Positions 24,301 through 32,600 are shown, counted from the first letter of the stretch. The stretch is 34,367 nt of DNA from Comamonadaceae bacterium (GCA_015999985.1 JAECRA010000047.1:1-34367), one strand, 5' to 3'. Made by a program: numbers and translations. The notes: generated from the sequence alone by a model not told the origin.

Positions 24301-25034
24301 CGAAAGTGCCTGAGCCTGATTTCGGCACCGAGCGCGCCCGAATCAAGGATTTTTTTATCGCAGAGCGTGGGTACTGGCGCCCGTGGGCCGAAACCATGCT
24401 TGAAGTCAGTCCTGGCTTCTTGGAGCAATACGCGCGCTATGCGGGATACCCTGCGCGCACGGGGCCGCTCACGCAGCGCATGGTGGAACTGATCTATGTG
24501 GCGCTGGACACTTCATCGTCACACCTGTTCGCTTCTGGCTTGGAAACCCACATGCGCAAGGCGCTGGAAGCGGGCGCCACCCAGGCCGATATCTTCGACG
24601 TGCTGCATCTGGTGGCCGTGCAAGGCGCCGCGAGCGCCTGCCAGGCAGCCGACATCCTGGCGGAAGTGGCGGGAACCGATGGACTTCAGGACTTGGACGC
24701 CCATCTGAAAGCGCGTATCGATGAACTCGGCCCCCAACATGCGCTGACCATGCACGCGGTTGCGCGGATGGACTCCGGTTATGCAGCCGTGCTGCTGGAC
24801 TTTATAGAACATGGCAGATCCGTGGGCGGCCTCGAACCTGGTGAGAGCAGCCTGGTACAGCTGGCACTGCACGCCTGCTTCACGGCCTTCAATCCGGACG
24901 CCACCCGGCAGATTGTGGTCACGGGACTTGCTCAAGGGCTCTCTCGGGCTGAAATGCTGCAAGCTATTCAACTCGGTGCGCACCTCGCTGTCCATGGAAC
25001 CGCTTTAGGGGTCAATACGTTTCGCGAACTCTAG
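24297..25034 (+). CDS. Carboxymuconolactone decarboxylase-like protein with two CMD units
   Basis: The 245-residue product contains two AhpD/CMD-like helical units at about residues 40-120 and 150-240. The first has LIYVALDTSSSHLFASGLET followed by HMRKALEAGATQADIFDVLH; the second has VQLALHACFTAFNPDATRQI followed by GLAQGLSRAEMLQAIQLGAH. The redox CxxC of AhpD is absent, so this is not a peroxidase-type member. CMD enzymes decarboxylate gamma-carboxymuconolactone, but double-unit members in catabolic clusters often have unknown roles. The start at 24297 overlaps the SDR stop (ATGA), so the two are translated together. The TAG stop lies in the CTAG target duplication of an inserted element. 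Confidence 0.82.
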   Translation: MTKVPEPDFGTERARIKDFFIAERGYWRPWAETMLEVSPGFLEQYARYAGYPARTGPLTQRMVELIYVALDTSSSHLFASGLETHMRKALEAGATQADIFDVLHLVAVQGAASACQAADILAEVAGTDGLQDLDAHLKARIDELGPQHALTMHAVARMDSGYAAVLLDFIEHGRSVGGLEPGESSLVQLALHACFTAFNPDATRQIVVTGLAQGLSRAEMLQAIQLGAHLAVHGTALGVNTFREL

Positions 25035-25230
25035 GGAAGCTCTGCACAAATCGATCGCCGGGTGCCTTGGTGGATTGGGGGGCGCCTAGCTGCGGTCTGC
25101 AGCATTGCCTAGGCGGCCCCGAAAATCCTCTCGATACCGCCCGGTATCGCTGCGGTTTGCGCCTCGCATCCCATAGCTAGCCGCCCGCCCCAACCCACCG
25201 TTCACGCTCCTAGCGTCGCAGGCTCCCTAG
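25031..25230. mobile_element. MITE-like element A with CTAG target duplication
   Basis: About 192 bp of non-coding DNA is bounded by direct CTAG repeats at 25031-25034 and 25227-25230. Inside them are imperfect terminal inverted repeats, GGAAGCTCTGC at the left and GCAGGCTCC at the right. The two halves pair further inward (GGTGGATTGGGG against CCCCAACCCACC), and the centre carries a perfect hairpin CGATACCG-CC-CGGTATCG at 25132-25149. CTAG fits the YTAR target of IS5-type transposases, so a non-autonomous IS5-related element is possible. No transposase remnant is visible. Its core is shared, inverted, with the element at 26154-26348. Confidence 0.65.
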
Positions 25231-26150
25231 CATTCCTTCGCTGCCACGGCTCCCAGTTTGGTCTCCTGCCGCGGAAACTCCTGTTCCAGATAGGCCAGAA
25301 GCGCTGTCAACGCTGCGCTGTTGTTGCGCCGCTGTGCATAAGCCGCATACAGCCATACGTCCTGGGGAATGAACTTCTCCAGCACGGGCGTTAATTGACC
25401 TTTTTCAAGTTGCTCCGCCACGGTGAGACGGGCGATGTAGATCACCCCCAGGTCATGCATGGCCAAAGTCACCATCGGCGCCAGGCTGGAACTTTCGACG
25501 TGCGGGTCCAGCGGCAGATCGAAGCGCTTTCCGTTGTCTATGAAGGTCCAATTGGGCACTTCGCCTGAGGGCACCACGGTCAGTGTCTGGTGTGACGACA
25601 GATCGCGCGGGTGCTTGGGCTCGCCGTGCTTGGCCCAGTAAGCCGGCGTGGCGACGATCACCCGCTCGATAGGCATGAGGCGGCGTACGATCAGGTTGGC
25701 ATTGGGCACCGGGCCCACGCGCAGCGCAATATCTACGCCTTCTTCTGCCAGATCGACCACGCGGTCAGTGGCACGAAGGTCCAGCGACACCGCAGGATGA
25801 CGCACCAGAAAGCGCGCGAGCAACGTGGGCAACTGTGTTTGCAGCAATGGATGCGGCACAGTCACTGTGAGCCGTCCGCTGGGCGTATTGGCGCGGTCGT
25901 GCAGTTCACCCGTTGTGATCTGCACCAATTCCAGCATGGGTCCTGAGCGCTGAAGCAGCAGATGACCCGCATCGGTCAGGGAAACCTTGCGTGTCGTGCG
26001 GTTGAACAGGCGCACGCCAAAGCGGGTCTCCAACGCGGCCACGTACTTGCTCACGTTGGCAGGCGACATATCCAGCGCGCGTGCAGCGGCAGAGAAGCTC
26101 CCGCGCTGGGCAACTTCGCGAAAGGTTTGAATCAGTTCGAGAGAGTCCAT
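25227..26150 (-). CDS. LysR family transcriptional regulator between two MITE-like elements
   Basis: The 307-residue protein has an N-terminal winged helix (LELIQTFREVAQRGSFSAAA, then PANVSKYVAALETRFGVRLF) and the substrate-binding domain from about residue 88. It belongs to the common CrgA/DmlR-like branch, recognisable from FNRTTRKVSLTDAG and LTVTVPHPL. The start at 26150 gives the standard length, but only a weak AGG lies upstream because element B begins 4 nt before the ATG. The stop TAG lies inside the CTAG duplication of element A. No catabolic operon is divergent from it, so its target is unclear; element B may have replaced its original promoter. Confidence 0.9.
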   Translation of the reverse strand: MDSLELIQTFREVAQRGSFSAAARALDMSPANVSKYVAALETRFGVRLFNRTTRKVSLTDAGHLLLQRSGPMLELVQITTGELHDRANTPSGRLTVTVPHPLLQTQLPTLLARFLVRHPAVSLDLRATDRVVDLAEEGVDIALRVGPVPNANLIVRRLMPIERVIVATPAYWAKHGEPKHPRDLSSHQTLTVVPSGEVPNWTFIDNGKRFDLPLDPHVESSSLAPMVTLAMHDLGVIYIARLTVAEQLEKGQLTPVLEKFIPQDVWLYAAYAQRRNNSAALTALLAYLEQEFPRQETKLGAVAAKEC

Positions 26151-26153
26151 AGC

Positions 26154-26348
26154 CTAGTGTCGTGAGTTGGAAGTTCGTTGAAAAAACAATTCTGTCGAAA
26201 TCGGGGCCAGGCTAGCGGTTCGCCGATGCGAAACAAACCGCAGGGATACCGAGTGGTATCGCGAGGAGTTGTTGGGCCGCCTAGGTGACGCCGCATGGCG
26301 CCGATTCTCGGCGGAATTGTTCAGCGAACTTCCAATTCACGACACTAA
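26154..26348. mobile_element. MITE-like element B with 28-bp terminal inverted repeats
   Basis: The left end at 26155-26182 and the right end at 26320-26347 are inverted repeats matching at 26 of 28 positions, starting TAGTGTCGTGA. Pairing continues inward through CAATTC and AATCGG segments. The central hairpin GATACC-GAGT-GGTATC lies at 26245-26260. Flanks are CTAG on the left and CTAA on the right, both fitting a YTAR target although not identical. There is no coding capacity. Its core matches element A in reverse orientation (shared CCTAGGCGGCCC, GATACC/GGTATC and TGCGGTTTG blocks), although the terminal repeats differ. Confidence 0.7.
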
Positions 26349-26589
26349 ATTATTTCCTATTCGGAAAAAGTCCTGTTCCTGGATGGTGGTTTGAAATCAA
26401 GCCTCCCAGGCGCAAACTTCGTCTTACGGAGCGGCGACAAGCCTCTTTCAGACAAACAACCGCTCCGAAGAGAGCCCGGGCCAACATTAAAAGACACGGA
26501 CTTGATTGAAGGGCTGACCAATCGGCCAATGGCCACCAGGCCAGAGATTGATCAGCAACATCACTTTAGAAACTTAAAGGAAAACTATC

Positions 26590-26889
26590 ATGAAAACCAG
26601 AAACATCGCCCTTGCTACTTTGCTCGCTACCGCATTTGCTGGCAATGCTTTTGCATTCCCCGTCTCCGGCGAAGGTCCCCTCTTTCAAAACGATGCAGTG
26701 ACCGTGAGCGCCACCAGCCGTGAAGCGGTCCGGCAAGACGCTATCGCTCATCGCCCCGCTGCTGGTGTTCAAAACGCCGTTGCCGCCACACGGGCAGCCT
26801 CCAGCCAGTTGACTCGTGAGCAAGTGCGTGCCGACACTGTCGACGCAGTGGCTCACGGCCAATTTGCCAAAAGCGGCGAAATGAGCTGA
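26590..26889 (+). CDS. Small secreted DUF4148-like protein
   Basis: The 99-residue product has a clear signal peptide (MKTRNIALATLLATAFAGNA, cleavage near AFA at residue 22) and a mature polar, Ala/Arg-rich domain ending with LTREQVRADTVDAVAHGQF. The TREQVRAE-like motif followed by a small-residue tail is typical of DUF4148-type periplasmic proteins that are abundant and multi-copy in Burkholderiales. Function is unknown. AAAGGA about 9 nt upstream supports the start. The gene stands alone, with element B 242 nt upstream and a strong bidirectional terminator downstream. Confidence 0.8.
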   Translation: MKTRNIALATLLATAFAGNAFAFPVSGEGPLFQNDAVTVSATSREAVRQDAIAHRPAAGVQNAVAATRAASSQLTREQVRADTVDAVAHGQFAKSGEMS

Positions 26890-26907
26890 TCGCTGCGCAA
26901 GGCACCA

Positions 26908-26967
26908 CCGGACTGCCGGGTCGCCGGCCACCGGATTGCCGGCCACCGGGTTGCCGGCCACCGGATA
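26908..26967. repeat. 15-bp tandem repeat, three good copies plus one degenerate
   Basis: Units GCCGGCCACCGGATT, GCCGGCCACCGGGTT and GCCGGCCACCGGATA follow each other at 26923-26967, preceded by a degenerate copy from 26908. The unit contains GCCGGC and CCGG palindromes. It lies just after the stop of the small secreted protein, upstream of the terminator. Copy number may vary between strains. Confidence 0.7.
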
Positions 26968-26997
26968 CTGCGCTCTTGGCAGTGGCAGCGCGGAGGC

Positions 26998-27033
26998 AAA
27001 AAAAGCGAGATGCCCGGCATTTCGCTTTTTTTT
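26998..27033. terminator. Bidirectional intrinsic terminator
   Basis: A-rich tract, stem AAAAAAGCGA paired with TCGCTTTTTT, inner ATG/CAT and a T8 run. Because the stem is flanked by A and T tracts, it can terminate both the small secreted protein gene (+) and the CorA-type gene (-), whose stop lies 14 nt away. Confidence 0.88.
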
Positions 27034-27046
27034 GGCATGAAAAGAT

Positions 27047-28204
27047 TTAACGACCCGTGCGGGCGATGTAGCGCTTGCGTAGAAATATGAAGATCACCGC
27101 CAGGGCCAGGCACGTCATGATGCTGAAGACGACCCACATCGCACCGGAGCTATGAATCAGAGGCAGATGCTCGAAGTTCATGCCAAAAAAACCTGTCACC
27201 AGATTCAAAGGCAAGAAGATGGCGGTCACGGCGGTCAGGGTGCGCATGATGTCATTGGTCCGATGTCCCTGCACGGAAAAATGAATCTGCACCACCGTCT
27301 CGGCCGATTGTTCCAGGCGCCGGGCGTGGTGCATCACGCGGTCTATATGTTCGCCTACGTCGCGCGCTCGCGCCATCAGCTGATCGCGCTGGGCCTGAGC
27401 TACCAACGCATCGGGGGAAAAATTCGTCAAGGGCTGCTCGCGCAGGTTGTCCACCCACTCTTGAATGGCATCGCGTTGGCCTTCGCACAGGTCTTCGAGC
27501 AAATGCAATTGGCGGCGCGCCTCCATCAAGGCGCCCCAGTCTGCAAACTGTGAATCGGGCTTGATCAATTCGGCCTGCATATGCTCCAGATGGGTCGTCA
27601 GGTCCTTGCGCAGGTCGAGATAGCCGTCGACCATGGTGTTGATCATACGCAGTGCGAGGTCGGCAGGGCTGGCGGGCAAGCGTGTCCGGGCACTGGATGC
27701 GTCCACGCTGAGCTTGGCGTCGGCCACAAAGCGCTGTACATAGGTATTGGGGATATGGCAGCCCGGCGGATGCAGGCTGATCAGCAAGCGGTCGAATATG
27801 GCAAAACCCACTGCCCGTGAATTGATACGGGCAAAGGCGGGGGGCATGACGCTGACCTTGCGACTGCGAGATGAATAGCCCTGGTTGTGGTAGGCGACGA
27901 TGGCGGCTTCGCGCTCGGCGTCTTGCTGCACTTCCGGTTGCGTAGCCAGGCGTCTAAAGATCACCACGTCATACACGGAAGTGGAGTCATAGTTGGAAGG
28001 GTGTTGCTCACTGTTCAGGTCCAGCCAATGCAGATCCAGAAGGCCTGAGCCCCCCAGGCGCTGGGCAGCCGCCTGCAGCGCGACCTGATGCCGAGGGAGC
28101 TCTGCGCGGTCAAGGTACGCCCATACGAAACCATCCGCAGGGACTTCAGACGGCAGCTCGTCAAGGAACCGCACACTGTTACCAGTGAATTCGAGGATGT
28201 GCAC
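27047..28204 (-). CDS. CorA/ZntB family metal-ion transporter
   Basis: The 385-residue protein has the CorA plan: a large N-terminal cytoplasmic domain, a long helical stalk (about residues 180-315) and two C-terminal membrane helices at about 322-340 and 355-375. The signature GMN occurs at residues 341-343 in TGFFGMNFEHLPL, the selectivity loop between the helices. The positively charged RKRYIARTGR end is typical. Members carry Mg2+, Co2+, Ni2+ or Zn2+; ZntB-like and CorA-like members cannot be separated here. The start codon is GTG at 28204, without a strong ribosome site. It lies downstream of hemB on the same strand with 44 nt between. Confidence 0.88.
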   Translation of the reverse strand: MHILEFTGNSVRFLDELPSEVPADGFVWAYLDRAELPRHQVALQAAAQRLGGSGLLDLHWLDLNSEQHPSNYDSTSVYDVVIFRRLATQPEVQQDAEREAAIVAYHNQGYSSRSRKVSVMPPAFARINSRAVGFAIFDRLLISLHPPGCHIPNTYVQRFVADAKLSVDASSARTRLPASPADLALRMINTMVDGYLDLRKDLTTHLEHMQAELIKPDSQFADWGALMEARRQLHLLEDLCEGQRDAIQEWVDNLREQPLTNFSPDALVAQAQRDQLMARARDVGEHIDRVMHHARRLEQSAETVVQIHFSVQGHRTNDIMRTLTAVTAIFLPLNLVTGFFGMNFEHLPLIHSSGAMWVVFSIMTCLALAVIFIFLRKRYIARTGR

Positions 28205-28248
28205 GGCAAGGGCCCCGTGTTATGCCAAGCCCGCTTCGGGACGGCAGG

Positions 28249-29265
<1,017 letters not shown>

Positions 29266-29383
29266 TTATTCCCCCCTGAGTCGCTGACGCGCCTTCCCCC
29301 TGGGGGGACGCAACCAGCGGCCTGGCAAAGCCAGCTCCGCGGTTACCCCCGGATGGCCTGCTCCGCGGCCTTTCGCTCTTGCC

Positions 29384-29407
29384 CCCTCTCCCGCTTGCGG
29401 GAGAGGG
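29384..29407. repeat. REP-like hairpin CCCTCTCCCGC-TT-GCGGGAGAGGG
   Basis: A perfect 11-bp inverted repeat. The same core, followed by GGGGTGAGGG, is a common interspersed palindromic element in proteobacterial intergenic regions. It lies behind another GC-rich block (29290-29370) typical of Comamonadaceae intergenic DNA. Confidence 0.7.
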
Positions 29408-29644
29408 AGGGGTGAGGGTAGACGGCGCTGGCAAAAACAACAGGGCTTTATTGAGCACTCAGGGGGCATTGATAAAAGCTCGGTGATCGGCTTAGAACGA
29501 CAGGTTGTTGTCGCCTCTCTCGCCCCCTGCCCATTCCCTGCATCCAAGGGGTTTCCCTCATCCGTAGACAAATTCACCACAAATCGATTAAAACAGTTTA
29601 CTTTTGTAGTATATTTCTTCTGGGCAGTTCGCTGCTCCCCGCTT

Positions 29645-29725
29645 TTCCTCCCTGAGCGGGTGTTTGCTTGCATCACCGCAATCAAGCTTATTCAACCTCG
29701 GCCCCTGTGGCCGAGGTTTTTTCTT
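29645..29725 (+). ncRNA. Possible small RNA or hemJ leader ending in a terminator
   Basis: The stretch contains a CCCGC/GCGGG stem (about 29637-29660) and ends in the strong terminator at 29694-29724. No protein gene lies upstream on this strand, so the terminator should end a short transcript. It may be an sRNA, or an attenuated leader for hemJ, which starts 57 nt later. The promoter and 5' end are not defined. Confidence 0.3.
29694..29724 (+). terminator. Strong intrinsic terminator upstream of hemJ-like gene
   Basis: A perfect 10-bp stem AACCTCGGCC / GGCCGAGGTT with a 5-nt loop is followed by TTTTTTC. It faces the plus strand, where no upstream gene exists within the preceding 5 kb. Confidence 0.85.
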
Positions 29726-29781
29726 GTGGGCTACGCAGAGACCACACCCCCGCGGGAATTCATCGCCGCTACACTTGTCCC

Positions 29782-30210
29782 ATGCTCTGGATCAAGGCTC
29801 TGCATATCGTCTTCGTCGCGAGTTGGTTTGCCGGCTTGTTTTATTTGCCACGTATCTTCGTCAATTTGGCGATGGTGCCTGCGGGTTCCGTGGCTGAACA
29901 CGCGCGGTTGCTGCTCATGGCACGCAAGCTCTACCGCTTCATGACCCTGCTCGCCATTCCCGCGTTGGCGCTGGGATTGTGGTTGTGGCTGGGTTACCGG
30001 ATTGGCATGGGCCCAGGCAATGGGTGGATGCACGCCAAGCTGCTGATTGTGGTGCTGCTTCTGGGATATCACCACTGGTGTGGCCGCCTGCTGCGCGACT
30101 TCGAGGCCGGCCGGCCCGCACGCGGGCATGTCTGGTTCCGCTGGTTTAATGAAGCACCTGTCTTGATGCTGTTGGCTGCCGTGATCCTGGTGGTCGTCAA
30201 GCCGTTCTGA
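29782..30210 (+). CDS. hemJ: HemJ/CopD-like membrane protein, probable protoporphyrinogen oxidase
   Basis: The 142-residue protein has four hydrophobic segments and the HemJ (UPF0093) start MLWIKALHIVFVASWFAGLF followed by YLPRIFV, with the conserved His8. HemJ oxidises protoporphyrinogen IX to protoporphyrin IX in bacteria lacking HemG or HemY. Conserved features include MHAKLLIVVLLLGYHHWCGR, with the Lys and His pair, and a C-terminal FNEAPVLMLLAAVILVVVKPF membrane helix. The start at 29782 is chosen because upstream in-frame sequence overlaps the terminator. Close neighbourhood to hemB supports a haem role, but CopD-family annotation is the alternative. A VanZ-like gene follows after 19 nt. 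Confidence 0.8.
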   Translation: MLWIKALHIVFVASWFAGLFYLPRIFVNLAMVPAGSVAEHARLLLMARKLYRFMTLLAIPALALGLWLWLGYRIGMGPGNGWMHAKLLIVVLLLGYHHWCGRLLRDFEAGRPARGHVWFRWFNEAPVLMLLAAVILVVVKPF

Positions 30211-30229
30211 ACGCCGCTTGGCGCTCTCC

Positions 30230-31444
30230 ATGAACCGCTACAAATCCGCCGCGCGTCCACTGGCATTCCTATATGCGGCGCTGATCGTCTATGCCAGCCT
30301 GTACCCATTTTCTGGCTGGCGTGACCAAGGCCTATCTCCATGGGCATTTACTGCGGCGCCCTTGCCGCAATACTGGACGCGTTTCGACATCATCACCAAT
30401 GTGGCGGGTTATGTGCCCATGGGGTTTCTTCTCACCTTGGCGCTCTTGCGGGCCCACTGGCGATGGCCCGCGCTCGTGCTGGCGACTCTGGTCACGGCGT
30501 TGCTGTCATTCACCATGGAGTCCTTGCAGTCCTATCTACCTATCCGGGTCGCCTCCAATCTGGATTGGGGGTTGAACGCTACTGGTGGGGTGATTGGTGC
30601 GTTGGCCGCCTATGTGCTGGAGCGTTTGGGGGCCATCGAGCGTTGGCGCCGCTTTCGGGCGCTCTGGTTCGTTCACGATTCGCGTGGCGCCCTGATCTTG
30701 CTCGCGCTCTGGCCGGTCGGGCTCCTGTTTACCCCGCCTGTCGCTTTGGGGATGGGACAGGTTTATGAGCGCCTGGAAGACGCCCTGGCTCAGGTGCTGG
30801 AAGACACTCCGTTTCTCGAATGGCTGCCTCTTAGGGAGCTGGATCTTCAGCCCTTGTTGCCAGGTGTAGAGCTGATTTGCGTGGCGCTGGGTGCTCTGGT
30901 TCCGTGCCTGCTCGGCTATACCGTGATTCGCGACAGGGGGCGCAGAGCCTTGTTTGCGATGTCTGCTCTCACGCTGGGGGTGCTGGTATCTGCACTGTCG
31001 GCTGCCATGACTTGGGGGCCGGTGTATGCCTGGGCGTGGGCCAGCCAACCGGTAGAGGCTGGGTTGATGGTCGGCGCGTTCGCGGCATTCGCTGCGCTGT
31101 TTCTTCCGGCACGGGTGTGTGCTGTTCTGCTGATGGCCGCCCTGGTGACCCAGGTCGTGATGCTCAACGCCGCCCCGGAGAGCGCCTATTTCTCGGCCAC
31201 CCTTCAAAGCTGGGAGCAAGGGCGCTTCATCCATTTCCATGGGCTGGCGCAATGGGTGGGGTGGTTGTGGCCCTACGTTACCTTCACCTACCTTGTGATC
31301 CATTCGTTTCGCGCCACCAGGCATCCAGCCACCACGCTTGCGCGCATCGATGGGGCGAGCAGCGTCAGTCACCACGATGCTCCGCTGGATGGCTCATCCC
31401 AAGCGGCCGAAGAGACTCAGCACCAGGACCCATCCGCCCGCTAA
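30230..31444 (+). CDS. VanZ family membrane protein
   Basis: The 404-residue protein carries a VanZ-like domain in its first ~140 residues: LYAALIVYASLYPFSGWRDQ, FDIITNVAGYVPMGFLLTLALL, and the ESLQSYLPIRVASNLDWGLNATGG block (normally E.Q...R..s..D...N..G). The remaining ~260 residues contain about six further hydrophobic segments, giving a large polytopic membrane protein. VanZ proteins are linked to glycopeptide resistance in Gram-positives, but the function of these long proteobacterial members is unknown. I chose the ATG at 30230; a TTG at 30218 is in frame. It is likely co-transcribed with the hemJ-like gene. Confidence 0.82.
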   Translation: MNRYKSAARPLAFLYAALIVYASLYPFSGWRDQGLSPWAFTAAPLPQYWTRFDIITNVAGYVPMGFLLTLALLRAHWRWPALVLATLVTALLSFTMESLQSYLPIRVASNLDWGLNATGGVIGALAAYVLERLGAIERWRRFRALWFVHDSRGALILLALWPVGLLFTPPVALGMGQVYERLEDALAQVLEDTPFLEWLPLRELDLQPLLPGVELICVALGALVPCLLGYTVIRDRGRRALFAMSALTLGVLVSALSAAMTWGPVYAWAWASQPVEAGLMVGAFAAFAALFLPARVCAVLLMAALVTQVVMLNAAPESAYFSATLQSWEQGRFIHFHGLAQWVGWLWPYVTFTYLVIHSFRATRHPATTLARIDGASSVSHHDAPLDGSSQAAEETQHQDPSAR

Positions 31445-31504
31445 GCCCATGACGGCGCTGCGCCTGAGTGCCAGGAAAGCGCACACGTTCTAGAATCCCT
31501 GCAC

Positions 31505-31852
31505 ATGACTGCCACCGATTCCTCGACCTCGTACTACCAGCGCCACATCTTCTTTTGCCTGAACAAGCGAGAGAATGGAGATTCTTGCTGTGCTGACCAT
31601 AATGCGCAGGCCGCGTTTGACTACTGCAAAGCCGAAGTCAAAAAACAAGGGTTATCTGGCCCGGGCAAGGTGAGGGTCAATAAGGCAGGGTGCCTGGACC
31701 GCTGCGCGGGCGGGCCTATCGTGGTGGTGTATCCGGAGGCGGTCTGGTATTCGTATGTAGACCAGGCCGACATCCAGGAAATCGTGGATTCCCATCTGAA
31801 AAGCGGTGTGGTCGTCGAGCGCTTGTTGACACCCCCTGATGTGGGACGTTGA
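31505..31852 (+). CDS. Thioredoxin-fold [2Fe-2S] ferredoxin
   Basis: The 115-residue protein is a shethna-type/thioredoxin-like ferredoxin. Cluster ligands are probably Cys18 in FFCLNKRENGDSCC, one of Cys28/Cys29, Cys63 and Cys67 in KAGCLDRCAGGPIVVVYPE. This pattern of a first Cys-x9-10-Cys and a distant Cys-x3-Cys is the hallmark of the family. The C-terminus ends in a VERLLTPP motif often seen in these small proteins. It may donate electrons in an unidentified redox step. It stands between the VanZ-like gene and an alpha/beta hydrolase with short gaps. Confidence 0.88.
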   Translation: MTATDSSTSYYQRHIFFCLNKRENGDSCCADHNAQAAFDYCKAEVKKQGLSGPGKVRVNKAGCLDRCAGGPIVVVYPEAVWYSYVDQADIQEIVDSHLKSGVVVERLLTPPDVGR

Positions 31853-31941
31853 GCGCACCTCCTGAGTTTGGAGCTGGGCGCCTGGATTTGTTTCGATACA
31901 CAGTCAGGGCTTCCTGGAAGACAGGTGCGCATCCCCAAGCT

Positions 31942-31954
31942 GCTATACTTTAAG
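31942..31954 (+). promoter_or_regulatory. Probable promoter -10 region GCTATACTTTAAG
   Basis: TATACT at 31944-31949 is a good -10 hexamer. The identical 13-mer occurs in the rpsL promoter region at 33839-33851. The start of the alpha/beta hydrolase gene is only 13 nt from the hexamer end, so the transcript would have a very short leader. The -35 is weak (GACAGG about 18 bp upstream). Confidence 0.5.
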
Positions 31955-31961
31955 TAGCTAA

Positions 31962-32600
31962 ATGAATGCTCAAACCCAAACGTTGACCCTCTCCGGTCCG
32001 GCTGGTGCCATAGAGGCGCTGCTGGATGCGCCGTCACCAGATCTGCCTCAGTCTCCACTGGGAACGGTGGTTGTGGCTCATCCGCATCCGCAATTTGGTG
32101 GCACCATGACCAACAAGGTCGTGCAGACCATTGCCCGTGCCTTCGTGCAAAGTGGTTGGCGAGCAGTGCGTTTCAATTTCCGCGGTGTGGGCGCGAGCGC
32201 TGGGGTCTACGATGAAGGCCGGGGCGAGCTTGATGATCTGCTCGCTGTGGTTGAATCCCAAGTGCCTTCTGACGTTCCTTTGGCTCTGGCGGGCTTTTCC
32301 TTCGGTGCCTTCGTCACCGCGTGTGCTCTTGAGCGCCTGCGGCCCGTTCGTCCCATTGTCAGTGCTGTATTGGTTGGCACAGCAGTCTCGCGCTTCAATG
32401 CAGAGCCTGTCCACCCTGACCTGCATCCCCAGACCCTGGTCATTCATGGGGAGCAAGATGACACCGTTCCCCTGGCCTCCGTGCTCGACTGGGCCAGGCC
32501 GCAATCGCTTCCTGTGACTGTGGTGCCCGGGGGCGAGCATTTCTTTCATGGCCAACTGCCACTGCTCAAGACGCTGGTTGCACGCCATGTGCGTGCCTGA
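31962..32600 (+). CDS. Alpha/beta hydrolase (CocE/NonD or YfhR-like)
   Basis: The 212-residue protein is a small alpha/beta hydrolase. The oxyanion region is VVAHPHPQFGGTMTNKVV, the nucleophile elbow GFSFGAF places the catalytic Ser at about residue 111, Asp is expected in HGEQDDTVPL and His in GGEHFFHGQL. The HPHP.fGG.m.nkv motif is typical of a proteobacterial family of unknown substrate. Its N-terminus overlaps no other gene. A -10-like TATACT lies just upstream, and no good Shine-Dalgarno is seen, so translation may start on an almost leaderless mRNA. Confidence 0.88.
   Translation: MNAQTQTLTLSGPAGAIEALLDAPSPDLPQSPLGTVVVAHPHPQFGGTMTNKVVQTIARAFVQSGWRAVRFNFRGVGASAGVYDEGRGELDDLLAVVESQVPSDVPLALAGFSFGAFVTACALERLRPVRPIVSAVLVGTAVSRFNAEPVHPDLHPQTLVIHGEQDDTVPLASVLDWARPQSLPVTVVPGGEHFFHGQLPLLKTLVARHVRA

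Noticed and set aside
25031..26348. Flanking elements as ends of an intact insertion sequence carrying lysR
   Set aside because: The ends of A and B do not match each other and no transposase is present; LysR is not a transposition gene. Two separate small elements fit better.
26908..26967. Tandem units considered as a CRISPR array
   Set aside because: The units are directly adjacent with no spacers and only 15 bp long.
29266..29685. 139-codon minus-strand frame upstream of hemB
   Set aside because: It runs through the REP-like hairpin and the AT-rich region, with no ribosome site or domain; its composition changes along its length.
30230..31444. VanZ-like gene as a glycopeptide resistance determinant
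   Set aside because: Only the N-terminal third is VanZ-like, no vanA/H/X genes are near, and Gram-negative outer membranes exclude glycopeptides.
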